64,000 bases of DNA from Onchidella celtica (taxonomy: Eukaryota; Mollusca; Gastropoda; Systellommatophora; Onchidiidae), in contig OZ007579.1 in assembly GCA_963931925.1 (NCBI GenBank), positions 35,976,466 through 36,040,465 of the forward strand, given 5' to 3'. This document shows positions 27,601 to 36,600 of the stretch, piece after piece. Position 1 is the stretch's first letter. The number at the start of each line of letters is the position of its first letter. The notes beneath the pieces were generated by a model that had not been told where the DNA came from, ran no database searches, and saw only the letters and a program-made list of their open reading frames with translations. The position numbers and the translations under genes are program-made.

Positions 27601-30600
27601 ATGTCTGATGCTGGCTGGGTATCTTGTTTAGTTCTGGTATAGTAAATTCTGAAACGATTTCTTTTATGGTAAACTGGTACTGTTTTGTACACTGCAGTAA
27701 ATGTGAGTGTGCATGAGAAAACGAGGCTTAAGTTGGCAACCTGACATTTTGAGTTCTGTACAAATAATAAAAGACAAGACATTTCTGATAAATTGAAGTC
27801 AGTGACCCCCCTAAAACAAGATTTTGAGAAAATGGCATTTAACCCTATAAGTGGCAATAGCTAATTGACCAAGTAATATTGGAGTGATTGTTGTTAGGAG
27901 ACCATAGTCTAATTACAAAGCCATTATAGAGATCATAGTGAGTAGTGTTAACTGCTCATCTACAGTTTACCCTGTAACATGCCACGGTCCCCTAAACAAC
28001 AGCCAAGTTGGAAGTTTGTGTTGGACACCTATTTTCACTTCAAAGCCGTTTTTCTCAAAATCAGCTTTGCCGACTTAAGCCGAGTTTTCTTATTCACAAT
28101 CTTAAATCTTCTCTCTCTCCCCATGTGTTAGTCTGGACGACCTCCTGGTGGCTGGAGTCAACAAAGCTATGCATCTGGTCATCTCACACATAGAACAAGC
28201 CCCAGGCGGAGAAGAAAATCTCAGCGATGCTGAAACCATTGTCACAGTACAGAAAATATCCAGGTCTTGTCTTTTCTAACAATTACACTTTCATTTCAGT
28301 TTTATCCTTCACTTTGCTAGACTACAATTGTTCATCTGTATGATGAACCGGTGTGCCACAAGAAATAGAATTTACTGGGTTTTTTTTTCTTTTAACGTAT
28401 TTGAGAGTAGCAAACCATTTACTTACTATCCAGAAAAGGATTTAGCAAAATTTGAAGTCTTTTTTTGTGAAAATGCATTTGTCCAACTGGTACGTCTTTG
28501 CCCAATCCTCTCCTGGCTGTAAGATGAAGTGACGCATAAGTTTTTGCTAATCGTACAGCTTGCTTGAGTACTGTATCTCTTGGCCTTCATAACGCAGCGA
28601 TTTCTGGATAGGTATGCCATTATCTCAAAACTAGGGTTTTGGTGATAAGCCTGTTCATCATACAGACGACGTCTTTTTAACAAGCTTATTTACAGACAGA
28701 AATTTCCAGCACAAAATTAAAAGATTTTAATTGCGAGCCTGTGAAATAATTTTCATGCAGTTTGAGATTGTATCTATGTACAGAATAAAGTAAATGTCTT
28801 CCAGTTGGTAATAAATTTCATAATTCCGAAGAGTTTTCAGATAGGGGGAGCAGCTATTAAGAATTTATCAGTTTCTCTATTGGTTTCTTCAGTTTGTGGA
28901 ACTATTACACGGGATCAAGCTCTTGGCCTCTGAAGCAGTGGTGCTCAGTAAAGAACCATTACACTAATAAAATTAAATGAGTAAATAAAATCAAAGGAAA
29001 GATTAAAACTGTCCATGATTTTGGACGATAGATATGGAAAGATCTATGTTGAATATATTTTAATGGTAAAAGATAATCCCATCATTATTATTGTCTTTTC
29101 AATAAAAATAAATGTTTTGTTGGTATGATGTCAAAAAGAGCAATATCCGCCGTAGCTTTGAGTGAAAAATGCCATGACACCAACTCGGTAAAGCAACAGT
29201 TTCATATACCCGTGTGACATATTTGTCTTGTAAATTACTGTCTATATTTTACGTCCTCTGTGTCACAAGCCAGAGGCATATCATCACTGCTGTACATTAA
29301 TGGCATTTTGGACACTTTTGATAGGTTAAGAAAAGCTGATTTCTTTTTGTCATTTGGTGGCCTATGCCATTGTCATGATTGTGATTCTATTGGATTAATA
29401 CATTTTCCAATTGGTGCATTTCTTTGTCAATAATATTTTCTGATAACCTTCATGCTTAGGAATACAATGAACCGTCAGTTGCTTTTTGGCATAAACCTGA
29501 CATATGCTATTATTATAGAGCAGTAATGATATGTTTGTATTGCTCTTTGACTGACCTTTATGTGTTGTGAATGATTACTACAGGATGTTCCCACATGTCA
29601 ACATCATCACAGAAGTGATAGAAACTTCCAACATGAGATTCATGCATTTCAAAGCGAAAGATAGTTACATATTGCAGATTCGCCAATTGGAAAAGGTAAG
29701 CCTTTAGTTGAAGTCTCCTTTTACTTAAAAAGAGAATTGGATTTAGAGCAGACCGGGCCTGCAGGTTGAGAATATCCTGAATGAAAAGTGACTTCAGTTA
29801 ATAAATTTTCCAAATATATGTAGGAGATTTCTTGCCAAAAGTACCCACAAAACTGTGATAGGGGCAAAGTGGTTGTTATCGTGCCGAGGTGCAGTTAAAT
29901 CCGAACTCAAACTCATAGTGCTGTAGTTTTCATTTAATAACCATTTTACTGACAAAATTACAGTTGGGAAGGTAAAATGAGTTAAAAGATTAACTGTAGG
30001 CCTAGAGATTTGACTAGAGTAGAAAGGGTATGAGAACATATAATGTTACAGAGAGGTTATAACACGCTTAGGAAATTTTAGTACATGTAGACGTTGGCTT
30101 TTTGAAAAATTTGAGGCTAAAGTGGTACTGGTATTACGCTAGTGACCAAATATTGGAAATAACTATTTCATCATTGGGTGGTGTACTGTGTACCTTCATA
30201 TATATCGAAATATTAACACTTTTGATACAACAACTGAAAGAAATTACAGGTGGCATTACACACTTAACAACCACTGATTTGTACACTGTCACTGTTAAAT
30301 TCACAATCATTTTGATTTTACTTCTCATCCAACTGTCCAATTGGGAAAAACTACCAGGGTACCCTTGCAGCCCTGGAATTTAAAAATTTGAGATAAGGTC
30401 CCCCCCCGTGTTATCGTTTCAACCCTATGGAAAACTCAGGGCTGGGAATTGTCCGCGGAAATGGTTTTTCAGCTCCTCGGTTTGCAAAAAGACTTGGCAG
30501 CGATGTGGGCATGGTGGCAGGTATCACCATCCCCGTCAAGGAGTTGCGGAGCTCTTTCATCACGAATTCTTTTTTCCAGGCCACTCTTAGATCCCCTCAT

Positions 30601-33600
30601 GACATTACATTATGTTACAACCATTCTTCAGCATTTACGTGGTAAATAAAAACCACACTTAACAGGCAATTAAGCCCCTGTTTATTTTCATCAGTGTCTG
30701 GCCTTGCCCCTGGACCCCGGCCGCATTACTGTTTCCTCTTTTTTTGCTACTGCCCATTCCCAGCCCTGAAAACTACATTGGACTAATGTAAGGATGCCAC
30801 CTGGGCTGAAAAAGCCTTTGAAAAGGCCGTAGGAAAACATTCTCTAACCTGGCTTACAGCCGTAGTAATCTGATTTTCATTTATGTGTAAAACTCAATTG
30901 AAACATTCCATGTAATCTTAGTGCTGTGGTAATTTCCCCAGAGATTGAAAGAACAAACTATTTCCCACCTACCCTACATGTTCCGGCTTCCATTTGCTGC
31001 AGGTCAGGTGTTCAGCTCAGGTATGCTGGACCGGCTACTCTACCAGGTGAGGTTTAGTCAGGTTGCTCATTCTTATGATTGTACTTATTCATGCCAGGGC
31101 TGTGGCTTCTACAACTGACGGCATGATCGTAGATTTTAATGTATTTTGACATTCTTGAAACAGTTTCTCTGTGGGTTTTTTTTCTGATTATTCTCCGAAC
31201 GAGATGTAGTGACACATGATGTTATTAGAATGCGCAGTGGTCCAATACTGTAGTCAACAGGGATCTCTTCATTCTAGATTTGCCTGAAGAATGCAAGCCT
31301 ATAGATCAATGAAAGAATTATTTTCTGTTGTGGACCCTCAGCGCATCTTGTCCTTCCTTAGAGAGACTGAAATCTACAAGTTATTGTAAAGATTTTATAA
31401 TACAGTGGAGCCCAAGTAAACCGAACTTTGGTAAATCGAGTTTCTGTTAAATAGAAGTGATTTTGAAATGAAGTTTTTTTTCCTTCTTTATCTCTATTAA
31501 AAATTTACTGCTATTTCGAGTTCGAACTGCCCCAATTCTGATAAATAGAGTTGATCGAGGGCTCTCATCCTCAATCAACTCAGTGTAAGTTAATGTAACT
31601 TCTGATTTCCAGCCCCGTAGCCGTGAAAACCAGTTTCCACAAACACACTGACACAGGCCTGTTCAACAACTCCACGCTCCCCAGCCATCGAGGGGGAGGG
31701 TAGAGGTGCCAAAAATGATGCAATGGGTAGGCTGCAGAGCCTTCCTCTTATGAGTCTGTCCCGACCAAGCGAGAAACATGCGGCGGAGGGTGGCAGTGGT
31801 ACGGGTCGGGGTCCCTGCAGGCAGCGTGATTATGCCCCAATGACCAATGATTGATATCAGCCAACAATACAGTATGCGAGACGGTGCTGGCATTTTTAAT
31901 TTATGACCAGTGAATTAATCGATTGCTGACGTAACCACAACAGATAGATCTACAGCCAAGACACGGTATACCGTAGAACATAAATTACACACAGGTGAGC
32001 CGTGTGGTCTGCCCACCTTGCTCACATAGAGCCACTCTAATACACACTTGTGTAATGCTCGCTAAGCATCACAATCATGACTGTATTCAAAAGTAAAACG
32101 TTATGGTAAGGCCCTGGAGGAACAAAGACCTCACTTTCATGGGGTTCTTAGCACCTCAGTACTGCAAATACGTGGCTGCAGTGTTTACACATTCACCACA
32201 CTATACTCGATGAGGAGGGGGGACGAGTACGGCATTGTTACGCTGCATAATAGTAATTCCACGCCACTGATAGCAAGGTGGGATAACGCAGTAGGCCTAC
32301 AGTCTCGCATAAAATTTGAACATCGTACGCAGGAGAATGTCTTTATCGATTGATGACGTCACACACAATACATGCGGCCAAGATAAAGACAGTTTGCTGA
32401 CCAGCAACTGCCAGTAGTGCCAGGTCTAGGCCATTCAATGTCGCTTTTTTTTGTTTTACCGCTACGATAGGGTCACTTCTAAAGAAAAAAATAATCAAAA
32501 GATCTCATGACTCATACAGGTTCATTGCGTTTTGTGTGTGTGTGTGTATATATGTGGGGGGGGGGGGCAAGACGAAGGGATATAATTACATGTATGGTAT
32601 GGGGCAGACTGCAAAATAATGGTTATTTCTCTGCCCAAAGGTAAACCGAACTTTCGTAAATCGAAGTATAATCCATTTCCCCGCGACTTCGAATTATGCG
32701 GGCTCCACTGTATTTACAAATCCATTCCAGATCTAATTAAAACTCTTTCAAAAACTGTTAAGATAAAAATATTTTATATTAGCCTTTTCCCTTTAGACTT
32801 TTATTTGTGAAATTTCAATTGACCAAGCTCTGAGACTCGAGCTACAAGAAGGGACTTGCCAAACCATGAAAGGTGCAAAGTGGTCGTTAACATACTGTCA
32901 AATCACATACATTGTGTGCTAGATCTTTCTTTTGTCAACACCCATTATAACAAATTAAACAGCATTTTACCAAAACTGGGTAAGTCAAATTTTGCATGAG
33001 TTATGGCCCCTTTCAGATAATCTTTCAAAATTGGTGTAAGACGCGATGTTAGTGTTCAGTTAAAACTTGCTATGTCCCGTTATTATCAGATTTTCAATTA
33101 CTCATGGCTCAGTGTTCCCTGTTGTCATACTTTGATGTCCAGTTTTTGCAATTATCTAATCAGTGCCCTTTTATTTCTCAACTCAACAGACATTTGTGAA
33201 AGGATATTTAATCAGTTTTGTTAGACTCTTGCTGGGCATTGATGCTGAGAAGAATTCAGGCCATTTATCCAGCGTAAGTACATAAAGTTTGGGTGTTCTA
33301 TTGTGCTGATGTGGTAAATAGACTTTACATATGTACACATTCTTTCCTAGATGGGTGTTGGTTTATATTCTTCTAGAAGTGCAGTATGCTGAGCTGTAGA
33401 CTAAATGGCAAGCTGGGTTGTCTGGATGTGAAGACAGTTTTGATCCATACTGAAGAGATAGTTAATCGTCTCTTTGAACAGTTAGTGCCTCCACACATAG
33501 ATTTTCAACTGGAAAGGGTAAAGCACCTGGAGCAAGATGCAGTCCTTGATTTAGCAGAGTTAAGCATGTTGAGGCATGATAGTTTATACGAATGTAAAAA

Positions 33601-36600
33601 AATCAATAAGTACTTCATTCCACTTAGGAAATTAAAAAATTGATGCTTCGTTGGATTCAAGATTTTATCTGTGGGGTATGAAAAATGGCTTGTGCTGATA
33701 TTGATACATCATTTTGTGAGAGTTTGGACCTCATCATGAGCAGGACAAAAATTATCAAATTAAAGTTTCTTAGGAGTTACATTCGTAAAACAAGAAGTAT
33801 TGTTTCATTTCAAATTTATTTCTTGTTTTTTAGGTTGGCATTCGCAGAGCGACACTGTCACAGTTTCCCACGTACGGAGATTTGTACCAAGGCTTGTCCT
33901 CCACTACAGGAGAGATTCCTATTGCTATCTATAGAACAGAGAAACAGATGCCACCATCTCCAGTAGTTGTGAGTTATACCACTGTTTTCTCTTGCAATTG
34001 TCTGTGAGTGTCAAGAATAGAGGAGAGTTTTGAAATTGAGGGGGATTTTATGACAGTTGGATCCCCAAAAGGTTTGCCCTGAATTAACTCGGGGGTAATA
34101 TTTTATATTTTGTCACAGACGGCGGTGCACTGCTACACCTCCGTGTTTTAACATTCTACGACAATACACATACACAACGCACAGAACAACTTATAGCAAT
34201 GAGTGGGAGTTGGATTTGGTTTACATCTGAGTTACACAGCGCTGGGGGGGGGGGGAGAGTGCAGATGTGAAAGGTGAAACGCGATCTGTGTCATTTTTCT
34301 TCCAAGTGCTGTCTATATCTTTTTGCCAATTTATCTATGCGGCTAGTAATAAACTGATGTTTTAGAGCTGCAGATTACCTGTAACAGTTTTCATACATTG
34401 TGGGAACCAGTGAATTAGTCTGGGACATTTGAGTGATAACTAAATAGTCTTGAAGCAGGGATAAATCATGAGAACAGCTATGTCCTGTTCACGAATATAA
34501 ATACTTCAGATATGACATGAAAGAGTAAATGTACATTTGGTTTCCGAGAAAGCAAGGCACATATGGCTTAGATTCATCTGAAAGTATCATAAATTTAATT
34601 ATATGTTCACAGCTTGAATGTTCTCAGCCATATTTCATTCTTTATTTGCATGACAAAATTTTTAGGTCAGTTCTCAAGGAAATGCAATTGTCTACGTAGC
34701 ATCCGTGGTTGAAGTGTGTCTCAGAGTACTGGGGTATTTTAAATTTTGTAATTAGAAAGTACAAATATTTACAGCTTGAAAAATGTCGAAAATACAAAGT
34801 TAACACTTTCTTTGTGGCTTCACAGGAAACAGAAACTGTTCGTAAGAAAAATAAGCATCATGGTTTGCGGCATATGTTACACCTGGGAGATGGTGCTCCT
34901 CCAAAGTGCCAGCTGCGGTCAGCACGTATGTCCGTGGCTACTGGCTTCTTGGAGAAAGACAAGCATAGTAACCAGCATCTTGAGGACATGGTGAGGGCAA
35001 GAATGCAGAGCCTCAAGTTATCCAGCGAGGAAGAAGCTTGTAAGTTTTAAATCTCAGTATATATATTTTTTTAAAATAATTTTGTTCTCATCCTCTGATT
35101 TCATTTTATTCTTTGCTTTTCAGAACGAAAGAGCTTCTTTCCTTGGTATTGCATATCTCGCAGACATTCAGGGTCAGAATGCAAATCTTAACCGTGCTAC
35201 ATGGTTTTCCTTGCCTATGCTGAAAAAAATGTTTGAAATGTATGAACTTACAGGTTTTAGTAAGATGTGTGGTGTACTGATGTACCTCGTCAGTCCAATT
35301 GTTCTGTCAATTTAGGACATACCCGGTATGGTAAACATCCATAGCACACTCACAGTTTCGATTTTAGGACATACAGAGTACATCCACAGTGCAGTCAAAG
35401 GATTAAGTCATCCAGTGATGAAAATCTTGTGAGTTTGAAGTCTCTCCACACTGCTACAATTTTGTCAGTCATAATCTGCTTTTGTCACTTAAGTCCAGTT
35501 TCTGCCCTGAAAGAACTTCTACATTTGAGAGTATGCATTTCTATGATGTTCAGAAGATAATGCTTACAGTGGGAGGGAAATGGTACATACAGTTAAATGC
35601 AGTTTGCTTATGTACTCTCATATAAATATATTGGGTGGCTCAAAAAAAATTAAACGCCTAATATTGTTTGCAATTTTACTGAACTGCACTGTCGTCAGTG
35701 TCTGGCCTAGAATGGCTATCATTTCAATACAATACGATAACTCAAATAATTACACATCTGTCCACTTAATTTGACTTATAAATCTTGGATGTATCTTCAT
35801 TGACATTGTATCAGTAAATATTCAAAGAGTACACATTATTTTAGGCTTTCTGTACATCGTCACTGCCCTACGATAATGGCATATGTCAGACTTATGCCAA
35901 AAGGCAACTAACGGTTCATTGCATTCCTGAACCTGAGGGTTGTCAGGTAATATTACAGAGAAAGAAATGTGCCAACGGGAAAATGTAATAATACAATAAA
36001 ATCATAATGACATAAGTCACCAAATGACAGGAAAAGAAACATTTTTTTTCTTAATATCTCAGAAGCGTCAAAAATGACCTTTGCCATTAGCTCAGAGCAG
36101 TGACAATGTGCAGATAACATTTTGCCTTGGAACAGTTTCTGTTTCACACAAAATAGTTGTTTATTGTTCGCTAATGTCTCATGCAGTTGTATTTGAGAGT
36201 ATCCATTTCTATTTCTTATCTCAGTGTTTTTGCCTTGTGGATACAAACCATCTCATCTGATGACATTAACAGTGAACCTATTGATGTTACACACACTAAT
36301 TTATCTCCTGATTAAATATTACGCAAACCACAGAAAATTGGGTCACAGCAAGACTTCTCTTTTCCTTTGCGTTTCATAGTATCGTTTCTGTATTATTTCT
36401 TATGTAAGGCTTTGCTACATATGGTTGGTGTAATTCTCTAACCATCTAGTGCTTTTTACAAAATTTTACAGGAGAGAAAAAAAACAAATATTTATTTCCC
36501 TCACTGGACGGAATTAGGTCATTTTTCAACACATTCAGCACAAAATCATGATCTTCAAAACGATGACAGATGTTTTTTTTTGTGCCAAAAATGTAGTATA

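Noticed and set aside
30427-30645. 72-codon ORF in a GC-richer patch
   Set aside because: It lies within a transposon bounded by CAGGGCTGGGAAT inverted ends; no splice context or homology.
33386-33643. 85-codon ORF in a KCNT intron
   Set aside because: No acceptor/donor in a compatible phase and no homology; flanking KCNT exons already join without it.
35082-35315. Possible alternative KCNT exon after an acceptor-like tttgcttttcag at 35114-35124
   Set aside because: Joining it in phase 1 after 35039 gives TAA at once, and it has no Slo2 similarity.
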